Below are positions 39,859 to 48,115 of a stretch of 64,000 nucleotides of DNA, piece after piece (within the stretch, counting starts at the first letter, position 1; each line of letters starts with the position of its first letter). The DNA is from Rhodococcus sp. UNC23MFCrub1.1 (GTDB lineage: Bacteria > Actinomycetota > Actinomycetes > Mycobacteriales > Mycobacteriaceae). Under the pieces are notes generated by a model. That model was not told where the DNA came from. It worked only from the letters and a program-made list of their open reading frames with translations, and ran no database searches. The stretch spans positions 166,620 through 230,619 of the forward strand of contig NZ_JMLQ01000009.1 in assembly GCF_000686025.1 (NCBI RefSeq), read 5' to 3'. Made by a program: the position numbers and the translations under genes.

Positions 39859-42300
39859 ATGAGCGTTCGCGACACGATCATCACGAGAACACAGGCACTG
39901 GTCCCGATGGAGCGTCAGATCCAGGGACTGCATCTGTGGCAGCGCGCGAAGAGGCTCGTGGTGAGCGACGGGCAGCCGCACTTCCGTGAGTCCGCGATCC
40001 CCGACGTGGCGGAGCTGGATCTGACCGAGATCGATGTCAGCAACCCGTTCCTGTGGCGGCAGGGATCGTGGGAGGCCTATTTCCGGAGACTGCGAGACGA
40101 GTCGCCCGTGCACTTCCGGGCCGACAGCGCGTTCGGGCCGTTCTGGTCCGTCACGCGCTACGACGACATCGTCGCCGTCGACCGGGATTTCGAGACGTTC
40201 TCGGCGGAACCGCAGATCATCCTGGGCACACCGCCGGAGGGTCTCGACATCGAGATGTTCATCGCGATGGACCCGCCGCGCCACGATCAGCAGCGCGCCG
40301 CGGTGCAAGGCGTCGTAGCACCTCGGAATCTGGAGGAGATGGAGGGTCTCATCCGCTCGCGGGTCGCGGAGGTCCTCGACGAGCTCCCGGTGGGCGAGCC
40401 CTTCGACTGGGTCGACCGGGTCAGCATCGAGTTGACCTCGCGGATGCTCGCGACGCTGCTCGACTTCCCGTACGAGGAACGACGGAAGTTGGTCGAGTGG
40501 ACCGATCTGGTGGCCGCGAGCGCGTCGGCCACCGGCGGGTCCACCGACACGGACGCGGCGTATCGGGCCGCGGCGGAAGCAGCGCGCAGTTTCAGTGCGC
40601 TGTGGCACGACAAGGCGGCGCGCCTCGCAGCCGGCGAGAAGCCCGGGTACGACCTCATCACCCTCATGCAGCTCTCCGAGGACACGAAGGACCTGATCGA
40701 CCGCCCGATGGAGTTCCTGGGCAACATCGTCCTGCTCGTCGTCGGCGGCAACGACACCACCCGCAATTCGATGACGGGCGGACTGCTGGCCCTGAACCAG
40801 TTCCCGGAGCAGTTCGATCGCCTGCGCGCCGATCCGGGCCTGGTACCGAAGATGGTCCACGAGATCCTGCGGTGGCAGACGCCCCTCGCCTACATGCGCC
40901 GCATCGCGACTCGAGACACCGTCCTGAACGGTCAGTTCGTCCGCGAGGGCGACAAGGTCGTCATGTGGTACGCCTCGGCCAACCGCGACGAGCGCACGTT
41001 CGACGACCCGGACAGCTTCGTGATCGACCGGCGCAACGCACGGCATCACCTCGCGTTCGGCATCGGCACCCACCGCTGCATGGGAAGTCGGCTCGCGGAG
41101 ATGCAGCTGCGGATCCTCTGGGAGGAGCTGCTGACGCGCTTCGACGACATCGAGGTCCTCGCGGAGCCGACGCGCGTGCAGTCCAACTTCGTTCGTGGCT
41201 ACAGCTCCATGATGGTGACGACGACACCGGAGGGCGGGGAGCGTCGACGGCACGGCACCTACCGCACCGACCGGAAGGCCGCCGGCGCCGCTCCCGTGGT
41301 GGACACGTCCACCGTCACGCCCCCTCGGCAGCGCCGCGACGGCGACGGAGCAGAGCGGACGCAGCTCGATGTGCGGGTCGCACACCGGCGTACCGCGGCG
41401 GAGGGCGTCGTCGAACTCGTCCTCACCGATGCCGCCGGCGGATCGCTGCCGTCCTGGACGCCCGGCGCGCACGTCGAACTGATGCTGCGCCCCGACCTGG
41501 TCAGGCACTACTCACTCTGTGGAGACACCGCCGACGAGTCCTCGTGGACGATCGCTGTCCTGCGTGAGCCGGACGGCCGCGGCGGCTCGGCGCACGTGCA
41601 CGACCACCTGCCGGAGGGAGCCACTCTGCGAGCACGAGGGCCGCTCAACCACTTCGCACTCGATCCCGCACCGAGCTATCTCTTCATCGCCGGCGGGATC
41701 GGCATCACACCGATCCGCGCCATGATCGCCGCTGCCCGAGCCGACGGCGCCGAGTGGAACCTGGTGTACGCCGGTCGATCTCGTTCGTCGATGGCGTTCC
41801 TCGACGAGTTCGACGGCGACGACCGCGTGACGGTCTGGGCCAAGGACGAACGCGGCGAGCGTGTCGATCTCGACACCGTGCTGGGTGAGCCCCGGCCCGA
41901 GACCCTGATCTACTGCTGCGGGCCCGGCCCACTCCTCGATGCCGTGGAGAACGCGTGCGCGGCGTGGCCGGACGGGAGCCTGCATCTGGAGCGTTTCGCG
42001 GCCGAGACCGTCGAGGCACCCGACGACGCGCTCGACTCGTTCGAGGTCGAGTGCGCGCGCTCGGGGGTGACCGTCACCGTCCCCGACGGCACGTCGATCT
42101 TCGACGCCGTCGAGAAGGCCGGCGCCGACGTCATCGGGTCGTGCATGGAAGGCATCTGCGGGACGTGCGAGGCCGACGTCCTGAGCGGCACTCCCGACCA
42201 CCGCGACTCCGTGCTGTCGCGTCGCGAACGCGAACGCGGGGACACGGTCATGATGTGTGTCTCGCGATCGCTGTCGTCGAAGCTGGTGCTCGACCTGTAG
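39859..42300 (+). CDS. Self-sufficient cytochrome P450 fused to a reductase (CYP153-like + PFOR type)
   Basis: 813 residues. The heme domain (about 1-440) has the I-helix GGNDTTRNSM and the heme loop FGIGTHRCMG with Cys407. Its residues ahead of and after that loop (QTPLAYMRRIA, LAEMQLRILWEELL) resemble CYP153 alkane hydroxylases. After a charged linker (about 440-485) comes a phthalate-dioxygenase-reductase-type module: RHYSL (from 549), GIGITPIRAM for NAD(P), and a 2Fe-2S domain with Cys762, 767, 770 and 800. It should oxidise a hydrophobic substrate without separate redox partners; the substrate is inferred only. Confidence 0.88.
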   Translation: MSVRDTIITRTQALVPMERQIQGLHLWQRAKRLVVSDGQPHFRESAIPDVAELDLTEIDVSNPFLWRQGSWEAYFRRLRDESPVHFRADSAFGPFWSVTRYDDIVAVDRDFETFSAEPQIILGTPPEGLDIEMFIAMDPPRHDQQRAAVQGVVAPRNLEEMEGLIRSRVAEVLDELPVGEPFDWVDRVSIELTSRMLATLLDFPYEERRKLVEWTDLVAASASATGGSTDTDAAYRAAAEAARSFSALWHDKAARLAAGEKPGYDLITLMQLSEDTKDLIDRPMEFLGNIVLLVVGGNDTTRNSMTGGLLALNQFPEQFDRLRADPGLVPKMVHEILRWQTPLAYMRRIATRDTVLNGQFVREGDKVVMWYASANRDERTFDDPDSFVIDRRNARHHLAFGIGTHRCMGSRLAEMQLRILWEELLTRFDDIEVLAEPTRVQSNFVRGYSSMMVTTTPEGGERRRHGTYRTDRKAAGAAPVVDTSTVTPPRQRRDGDGAERTQLDVRVAHRRTAAEGVVELVLTDAAGGSLPSWTPGAHVELMLRPDLVRHYSLCGDTADESSWTIAVLREPDGRGGSAHVHDHLPEGATLRARGPLNHFALDPAPSYLFIAGGIGITPIRAMIAAARADGAEWNLVYAGRSRSSMAFLDEFDGDDRVTVWAKDERGERVDLDTVLGEPRPETLIYCCGPGPLLDAVENACAAWPDGSLHLERFAAETVEAPDDALDSFEVECARSGVTVTVPDGTSIFDAVEKAGADVIGSCMEGICGTCEADVLSGTPDHRDSVLSRRERERGDTVMMCVSRSLSSKLVLDL

Positions 42301-42333
42301 TGCGCCGGGCCGGTGGGACCGAGCCGAGTCCGC

Positions 42334-42891
42334 TCAGGCGAACCCGCGGACCACCCGGTCGATGCGATCCACCGCCTCGTCCACGTCCACGGACGGTTGC
42401 ACCAGATGGCTCAGCGTCAGTCGAACCACGCAGTCCACCAACGCGTCCGGCGCTCTCTCGCCCACCAACGCACCGACGGCACTGTTCGCATGGCCCAACA
42501 CGGCGTCGGGGTGGACCGTGACCAGGGCGAGCAGACCCGAATCGTGCCCCGGCCGCAGAACGGCTGCGAGAGCGACATTGGCCCGACCGTGTTCGAGCAC
42601 ACCCCGAACAGCAGCGGAGATGCCGTCCTCGAAGCTGTCGGGATGCGCTGCCAGCCCGGTGCGCACCTGCTCCAGGAATCGCTCGACCTCGCGGTCCACG
42701 ACGGCGCGACCGAGGTCGTCCTTGGTGCCCACCTCCTTGTAGAGGCTCTGCCGGGGCACCCCGGAACGCTTCGCGACCTCGGTCATGCTCAGGCCGTCCC
42801 ACCCGCGGTCGGCGATGATCTCCACCCCGGCGTCGAGCACCCGCTCGAGTCGCAGAGTCCGCAGTTCGGAATAGAAGTCGGGCGCAGTCAC
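42334..42891 (-). CDS. TetR-family regulator
   Basis: 185-residue regulator with an N-terminal helix-turn-helix (VEIIADRGWDGLSMTEVAKRSGVPRQSLYKEVGTKDDL) and a variable ligand domain. GTG start at 42891 has a TAGGCT box 6 bp upstream and no ribosome site. It converges on the P450 fusion with 33 bp between ends, and the P450 promoter has an inverted-repeat operator, so it may repress it. Confidence 0.88.
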   Translation of the reverse strand: MTAPDFYSELRTLRLERVLDAGVEIIADRGWDGLSMTEVAKRSGVPRQSLYKEVGTKDDLGRAVVDREVERFLEQVRTGLAAHPDSFEDGISAAVRGVLEHGRANVALAAVLRPGHDSGLLALVTVHPDAVLGHANSAVGALVGERAPDALVDCVVRLTLSHLVQPSVDVDEAVDRIDRVVRGFA

Positions 42892-42897
42892 GTCGCG

Positions 42898-42903
42898 AGC
42901 CTA
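42898..42903 (-). promoter_or_regulatory. -10-like TAGGCT before the TetR gene
   Basis: TAGGCT lies 6 bp upstream of the GTG start (42891) on the minus strand; fits a leaderless mRNA. Confidence 0.4.
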
Positions 42904-42918
42904 GGTGAGTCGAGCCGG

Positions 42919-44244
42919 TCAGCGCGGTTCGGACATCCCGGCCGGGATCACCTGGTCCACGCGTGCCGCGGGCAGGAACACCGCGAAGAGCGCGGGACGT
43001 CGGCGCTGCAGTTCGAGTCGTCCCCCGTCCGCCTCGACCAGCGCGCGGGCGAGGGCGAGGCCCACCCCGGTGGATCCGGCGCCGGAGAAGCCGCGGTCGA
43101 AGATGTGCGGCGCGAGTTCGTCGCTGACGCCGGTTCCCTCGTCGGAGACCTCCACGACCACGGGCGGCCGTGGTCCGTCCTGCGCGGGTGCACGCGACTC
43201 CCCCACGAGGCGCACCGTGACGACGCAGCGCCCGCCGCCGTGGTCCAGCGCGTTGTGCAGCAGCACCGACACCGCCTCGCGGAGCCGGGAACCCGTGACC
43301 AGGGCGGTGACCGACGAGTCGCCGCGCAGCTCGAGGTCGCGCCCGGCATCGGCGAACGGCCCGCGCCAGTCGTCGATGACGGGTTCGAGTTCGCCGCGCA
43401 CGCGCACGGTCGAGGCGTCGGCCGCGCCGTCACTGCGGGACGACCGCACGAGGTCGTCGATCGCGGTGGTGAGCCGGTCCACCTGGGCCATCGCCTCGTT
43501 GGCCTCGGTGACCACCTCGGGATCGGGGTGTCCGGACAGCTCGTCGAGACGCAGGCGCACCGCGGTGAGACGGCTGCGCAACTGGTGGGAGACGTCCGCG
43601 ACGAGGGAGTGTTCGCGTTGCAGGCGCCCCACGATCTCCACCGATGCGGAGTCCAGGACGTCGGACACCCGGTCGAGTTCGGGAATGCCGTGGCGGGTGG
43701 GGTCCTTGCGGAAATCGCCCTCGGCCAGCCGGGCGGCCCGCCCCGCGACGTGCTGCAGGGGCGTGGAGAGTCGACGGGACGTGAGGACGGCGACGACGGT
43801 GCCGGCCGCGATCGAGGCCAGGACGACGAGCGCCACCGCGCCGACGGCCTGCTTCTGGGCGGTGCGCATCTCGTCGGACGGCACTTCGAGGAGCAGCGAC
43901 CCGGAGGTGCCCATCGAGAGGGACTCCTCGATCGGATCCTCGACGGACGGTGCGCCGATGTCCATGCGGGACGCCGGGTTCTCGGGGGTGGGGTAGACGA
44001 CGACGAGGCGCCCGCCCATGGGCACGACGAGACGCAGCGAGGCGGTGTCGAGGCCGCCGTCCACGCGGCCGTCCCCGCCCTCCTGATCGATGATCTCGGA
44101 CGCCATGCGCTCGAGCCGGGTGCGCAGGTCGCCGCGAGTGAAGTCCTCGACCCACAGCCAGGCGGTGTAGGTCAACGGGATGCCGAGCAGCATGCCGGTG
44201 AGGATGACGACCGCGAGGATCGACTGCAGGATCCGACGCCTCAT
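42919..44244 (-). CDS. Two-component sensor histidine kinase
   Basis: 441-residue membrane kinase. A first membrane segment (about 7-30) and a second (about 133-155) enclose an extracytoplasmic sensing part of roughly 100 residues; a HAMP region follows. The phospho-acceptor box reads DVSHQLRSRLTAVRLRL, with Arg where Pro is usual (HELRTPL). ATPase boxes EVSDEGTGVSDEL and GSTGVGLALAR are intact. It is 12 bp downstream of the regulator gene. The signal is unknown. Confidence 0.9.
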   Translation of the reverse strand: MRRRILQSILAVVILTGMLLGIPLTYTAWLWVEDFTRGDLRTRLERMASEIIDQEGGDGRVDGGLDTASLRLVVPMGGRLVVVYPTPENPASRMDIGAPSVEDPIEESLSMGTSGSLLLEVPSDEMRTAQKQAVGAVALVVLASIAAGTVVAVLTSRRLSTPLQHVAGRAARLAEGDFRKDPTRHGIPELDRVSDVLDSASVEIVGRLQREHSLVADVSHQLRSRLTAVRLRLDELSGHPDPEVVTEANEAMAQVDRLTTAIDDLVRSSRSDGAADASTVRVRGELEPVIDDWRGPFADAGRDLELRGDSSVTALVTGSRLREAVSVLLHNALDHGGGRCVVTVRLVGESRAPAQDGPRPPVVVEVSDEGTGVSDELAPHIFDRGFSGAGSTGVGLALARALVEADGGRLELQRRRPALFAVFLPAARVDQVIPAGMSEPR

Positions 44245-44256
44245 GCGGTGGCCCGG

Positions 44257-44940
44257 TCAGTCCGTGTTGATCCGGAAGCCGACGCCGCGCACGGTCGCGA
44301 TGCGTCGTTCGGCCACCGAGCCCTCGTCGCCGATCTTGCGGCGCAGCCAGGACATGTGCATGTCCAGCGTCTTCGAGCCGCGCAGCTCGGCGTCGCCCCA
44401 CACCTCGCGCAGAATGGTCTCGCGCGAGACCACCTGACCGGCATGGTCGAGCAGGATCTTGAGAAGTTCGTACTCCTTGTTGGCCAGGGGGATCTCGTGG
44501 CCGTCGAGCAGGACGCGCCGTGCGGCGGGTTCGAGGCGCAGGCCGCCCACCTCGATGGTGCCGTCCTCGGAGGCCGCGCCGCGGCGCCGGAGCAGGGCCC
44601 GGACCCGCGCCATGAGCTCGGCGACGCGGAAGGGCTTGCTCACGTAGTCGTCGGCACCCGCGTCGAGACCGACGACGAAGTCGACCTCGTCGGTGCGTGC
44701 GGTGAGCATCAGGACGGCGAGGTCGGACCTGGTGGCGCGGATCTGCCGGCACACCTCGAGGCCGTCCATCCCGGGGAGCCCGAGATCGAGGATCAGGAGA
44801 TCGAACGAGCCTTCCAGGGCGCGCGAGAGCGCTGCCGGACCGGTCTGCTCGACCGTCACCGTGTACCCCTCTCGTCCGAGTGCGCGGGACAGCGGGGTCG
44901 CGATGGCTTCATCGTCTTCGGCGAGCAGGACTTCGGTCAC
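44257..44940 (-). CDS. OmpR-family response regulator
   Basis: 227-residue regulator with the receiver acidic pair (AEDDE), phosphorylated Asp52 (LLILDLGLPG), conserved Lys (YVSKPFRVAEL) and a C-terminal winged helix (LANKEYELLKILL, KTLDMHMSWLRRKIG). GTG start at 44940 has a TAGGGT box 6 bp upstream. It forms an operon with the kinase. The pair is not at this place in M. tuberculosis as I recall. Confidence 0.92.
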   Translation of the reverse strand: MTEVLLAEDDEAIATPLSRALGREGYTVTVEQTGPAALSRALEGSFDLLILDLGLPGMDGLEVCRQIRATRSDLAVLMLTARTDEVDFVVGLDAGADDYVSKPFRVAELMARVRALLRRRGAASEDGTIEVGGLRLEPAARRVLLDGHEIPLANKEYELLKILLDHAGQVVSRETILREVWGDAELRGSKTLDMHMSWLRRKIGDEGSVAERRIATVRGVGFRINTD

Positions 44941-44946
44941 CGGACC

Positions 44947-44952
44947 ACCCTA
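44947..44952 (-). promoter_or_regulatory. -10-like TAGGGT before the response-regulator gene
   Basis: TAGGGT lies 6 bp upstream of the GTG (44940) and overlaps the last codons and stop of the PH-domain gene. Fits a leaderless mRNA. Confidence 0.4.
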
Positions 44953-45492
44953 CGTAGTGCGCGCGGGACCGAGATCGTCTCCGTCGTCCCAGCCGTGATT
45001 CTGGGAGTCGAAGACCTGGTGGTACAGCAGGGAGTGGACCCGCTCGACGTCGGGGATGTCGTCGAACTCGAGGGGGTCGTCGGAGCTCGCCACGATCACC
45101 AGGGTGCCGGTCTTCAGGAGCCGGTCGAGAAGACCGTGACGGAACTGCACGTTGGACACCCGGCGTACCGGGATGTCGATGCCCGAGTGCGACAGCACAC
45201 CCTGGCGGACGAGGACGCGTCGGTCGGTCACGACGAAATGTGTGGACCGCCACCGCAGTACGGGGACAGCGGTGCGCCAGGCGATCAGCCCGACCCACAC
45301 CACCGCGACGGCGATCAGCGCGGCGGACCGCGCCGTGGACTCCAGCGACCGTCCGATCAGACCCACGAGGAAGCCCGCGAGAAGTGTCGCGACGAGGAAC
45401 GTCAGCACCGGCAGCACGAGCATCTTCCAGTGCGGGTGCCGATGCAGGATCAGGTCCTCCTCGTGCCCCAGTGCGTCCTGCGGAAACGACAT
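44950..45492 (-). CDS. PH-domain (bPH) membrane protein, Rv3278c-like
   Basis: 180-residue protein with two membrane segments (about residues 24-45 and 52-72), then a bacterial pleckstrin-homology-like domain (THFVVTDRRVLVRQGVLSHSGIDIPVRRVSNVQF). Role unknown. ATG at 45492 follows AGGAG. It is 26 bp downstream of birA, as in mycobacteria. Confidence 0.85.
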   Translation of the reverse strand: MSFPQDALGHEEDLILHRHPHWKMLVLPVLTFLVATLLAGFLVGLIGRSLESTARSAALIAVAVVWVGLIAWRTAVPVLRWRSTHFVVTDRRVLVRQGVLSHSGIDIPVRRVSNVQFRHGLLDRLLKTGTLVIVASSDDPLEFDDIPDVERVHSLLYHQVFDSQNHGWDDGDDLGPARTT

Positions 45493-45518
45493 GCGATTCT
45501 CCTGAGGGGAAGGGGCGG

Positions 45519-46373
45519 TCAGGCGTCGAGCGCGCGGAGGTGAGTGACGTCGCCCGCCGAGACGGCGACCGGCGTGGTGTCCCCCGACTCGGGCACGATC
45601 ACCACCCGACCGTGCTCGTCGATGTCGGTCGCGACGCCCACCAGCTCGGTGTCGCCCGGCATCGTGACCCGCACGCGGCGGCCGAGAGTATCGCACCGGG
45701 AGCGATACAGCTCCGCGATCGGCGCGGTGTCCCACCCCGACTCCCGCCACTCGTCCAGTGCCGAACCCATGGCCCGCAGGAAGGCGCGCACCACGGTGCC
45801 GCGATCGATCACCGCCGCGCCGGCCAGTTGCAGGGACGTCGCCGTCGGGACGGGCAGCTCCGCCTCGGTGAGGCTGACGTTGATGCCGACTCCGGACACC
45901 GCCGTCACGACGGGATGGGTCGAGGCCACCTCCACCAGGATGCCCGCCACCTTGCCTCCGGCGTAGCCGGACGACTCGTCGCCCCGGATGAGGACGTCGT
46001 TGGGCCACTTGAGCACCGCGTCGACCTCGGTGACGGTGCGCAGCACGTCGACCACCGCGACACCGGTGAGCAGCGGGAGCCACCCCACCGATCCGGGCGG
46101 CACGCCGGGCAGCTTGACCAGCGCCGACACGATGACCTGCGACCGCGCGGGAGCGGTGAACGACCGCGAGTGCCGTCCGCGGCCCGCGTCCTGGACGTCG
46201 GCGATCAGCGCGGTGCGGTCACCGGCGGTGTCGGCGACGGCCAACAGGTCCGCGTTGGTCGATCCGGTCCGCGCCACGACGTCGACACGCGACCACGATC
46301 CGCGGGGTCCGTCGACGAGTGCGCGGGTGAGCGCACGCCCGTCGAGCGGCGGTCTGTCCAGGTTCTCCCACAT
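45519..46373 (-). CDS. birA: Biotin-protein ligase
   Basis: 284-residue ligase that attaches biotin to acyl-CoA carboxylase. GSTNADLL, ADVQDAGRGRHSRSF (biotinyl-adenylate loop) and KWPNDVLI are present. There is no N-terminal DNA-binding domain, so it is a class I enzyme without a repressor role. Start set at the ATG at 46373: a TATGCT box is 7 bp upstream and the family starts near RPPLDG. An ATG at 46385 is an alternative. It diverges from accD5, whose partner it biotinylates. Confidence 0.92.
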   Translation of the reverse strand: MWENLDRPPLDGRALTRALVDGPRGSWSRVDVVARTGSTNADLLAVADTAGDRTALIADVQDAGRGRHSRSFTAPARSQVIVSALVKLPGVPPGSVGWLPLLTGVAVVDVLRTVTEVDAVLKWPNDVLIRGDESSGYAGGKVAGILVEVASTHPVVTAVSGVGINVSLTEAELPVPTATSLQLAGAAVIDRGTVVRAFLRAMGSALDEWRESGWDTAPIAELYRSRCDTLGRRVRVTMPGDTELVGVATDIDEHGRVVIVPESGDTTPVAVSAGDVTHLRALDA

Positions 46374-46380
46374 GGGGCCG

Positions 46381-46442
46381 AGCATAGAGACGCGGCCGAC
46401 GCACCACCCCTGCCACGTCCGGCGGCGCGGCGTCGATACAGT
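46381..46442. promoter_or_regulatory. Divergent leaderless promoters of birA and accD5
   Basis: TATGCT (46386-46381, minus) stands 7 bp before birA, and TACAGT (46437-46442, plus) stands 8 bp before the accD5 ATG. Neither gene has a ribosome site. Both mRNAs would start at or next to the start codon. Confidence 0.45.
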
Positions 46443-46450
46443 GCTGGTCT

Positions 46451-48112
46451 ATGACGAGTGTTCAGGATGCGTCCGCGCAGGAATCAGTGGCTCGAGAAGA
46501 GACGGGGGCTGCCGCACCCGACATCCACACCACTGCCGGAAAGCTGGCCGAGCTCGCCGCCCGCCAGGCCCAGGCCGAGAAGCCCATGGGCGAGGCGGCC
46601 GTGGAGAAGGTGCACGCCAAGGGCAAGCTCACCGCCCGCGAACGCATCACCGCACTGCTGGACGAAGGCTCGTTCGTCGAACTCGACGCCCTCGCCCGCC
46701 ACCGCTCCGTCAACTTCGGCCTCGCCGACAACCGCCCCTTCGGCGACGGCGTCGTCACCGGCTACGGCACCGTCGACGGCCGCGACGTGTGCGTGTTCTC
46801 CCAGGACGCCACCGTCTTCGGCGGCAGCCTCGGCGAGATCTACGGCGAGAAGATCGTCAAGGTCATGGACCTCGCCCTCAAGACCGGACGCCCCCTCGTC
46901 GGCATCAACGAGGGCGCCGGCGCCCGCATCCAGGAAGGCGTCGTCTCCCTCGGCCTCTACGGCGAGATCTTCCACCGCAACGTCCGCATGTCCGGCGTGG
47001 TCCCCCAGATCTCGCTGATCATGGGACCGGCCGCGGGCGGACACGTCTACTCCCCCGCCCTCACCGACTTCGTCGTCATGGTCGACAAGACCTCCCAGAT
47101 GTTCGTCACCGGACCCGACGTCATCAAGACCGTCACCGGCGAGAACGTCACCATGGAGGACCTCGGCGGCGCCCACACCCACATGGAGAAGTCCGGCGTC
47201 GCCCACTACGTCGCCTCCGGCGAGCAGGACGCCCTCGACTACGTCCGCGAACTCCTGGGCTACCTCCCCTCGAACAACCAGGCCACCGCGCCCCGCCTTG
47301 CCCCCTCGGACCCCATCGACGGGGCCATCGCCGACTCCCTCACCGCCGAGGATCTGGAACTCGACACCCTGATCCCGGACTCGCCGAACACCCCGTACGA
47401 CATGCACGAGGTCATTCGCCGCATCCTCGACGACGACGAGTTCCTCGAGGTGCAGGAAGGGCGGGCGCGCAACATCATCGTCGGGTTCGGCCGCGTCGAC
47501 GGGCGCAGCGTCGGCATCGTCGCCAACCAGCCCACCGCGTTCGCCGGCACCCTCGACATCGACGCCTCCGAGAAGGCCGCCCGGTTCGTGCGCACCTGCG
47601 ACTGCTTCAACATCCCGATCATCACCCTCGTCGACGTCCCCGGCTTCCTGCCGGGCACCGATCAGGAGTTCAACGGCATCATCCGCCGCGGCGCCAAACT
47701 GCTCTACGCCTACGGTGAGGCCACCGTCGGCAAGATCACCGTCATCACCCGCAAGGCCTACGGCGGCGCGTACGACGTGATGGGGTCCAAGCACATGGGC
47801 GCCGACCTCAACCTCGCCTGGCCCACCGCGCAGATCGCCGTCATGGGCGCCTCCGGCGCCGTCGGCTTCGTCTACCGCAAACGCCTCCTCGACGCCGCGA
47901 AGAACGGTGACGACGTCGACGCACTGCGCCTCGAGCTGCAGAACGAGTACGAGGACACCCTCGTCAACCCCTACGTCGCCGCCGAACGCGGCTACATCGA
48001 CGCGGTGATCCCCCCGAGCCACACCCGCGGACAGATCGTCACCGCACTGCGCCTGCTCGAACGCAAGATGGTCACCCTGCCTCCGAAGAAGCACGGCAAC
48101 ATCCCGCTCTAG
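46451..48112 (+). CDS. accD5: Acyl-CoA carboxylase carboxyltransferase beta subunit
   Basis: 553-residue beta subunit that makes methylmalonyl-CoA or malonyl-CoA from propionyl- or acetyl-CoA with AccA3. The N-domain has [14 protein letters not shown] and the oxyanion-hole glycines ([13 protein letters not shown]). The C-domain has [12 protein letters not shown] and [11 protein letters not shown]. Third codon positions are nearly all C, which fits high expression. Its stop is only 3 bp from the convergent acyltransferase stop. In M. tuberculosis accE5 follows directly; here 11 kb intervenes. Confidence 0.95.
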   Translation: MTSVQDASAQESVAREETGAAAPDIHTTAGKLAELAARQAQAEKPMGEAAVEKVHAKGKLTARERITALLDEGSFVELDALARHRSVNFGLADNRPFGDGVVTGYGTVDGRDVCVFSQDATVFGGSLGEIYGEKIVKVMDLALKTGRPLVGINEGAGARIQEGVVSLGLYGEIFHRNVRMSGVVPQISLIMGPAAGGHVYSPALTDFVVMVDKTSQMFVTGPDVIKTVTGENVTMEDLGGAHTHMEKSGVAHYVASGEQDALDYVRELLGYLPSNNQATAPRLAPSDPIDGAIADSLTAEDLELDTLIPDSPNTPYDMHEVIRRILDDDEFLEVQEGRARNIIVGFGRVDGRSVGIVANQPTAFAGTLDIDASEKAARFVRTCDCFNIPIITLVDVPGFLPGTDQEFNGIIRRGAKLLYAYGEATVGKITVITRKAYGGAYDVMGSKHMGADLNLAWPTAQIAVMGASGAVGFVYRKRLLDAAKNGDDVDALRLELQNEYEDTLVNPYVAAERGYIDAVIPPSHTRGQIVTALRLLERKMVTLPPKKHGNIPL

Positions 48113-48115
48113 ACC

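Noticed and set aside
42313..45543. 1076-residue plus-strand open frame over the TetR, kinase, regulator and PH-domain genes
   Set aside because: It is a high-GC antisense shadow: it crosses four well-supported minus-strand genes and shows no domain.
46484..48094. 536-residue minus-strand open frame antisense to accD5
   Set aside because: Gly/Val/Asp/Ala repeats come from the strong third-position C bias of accD5 read backwards.
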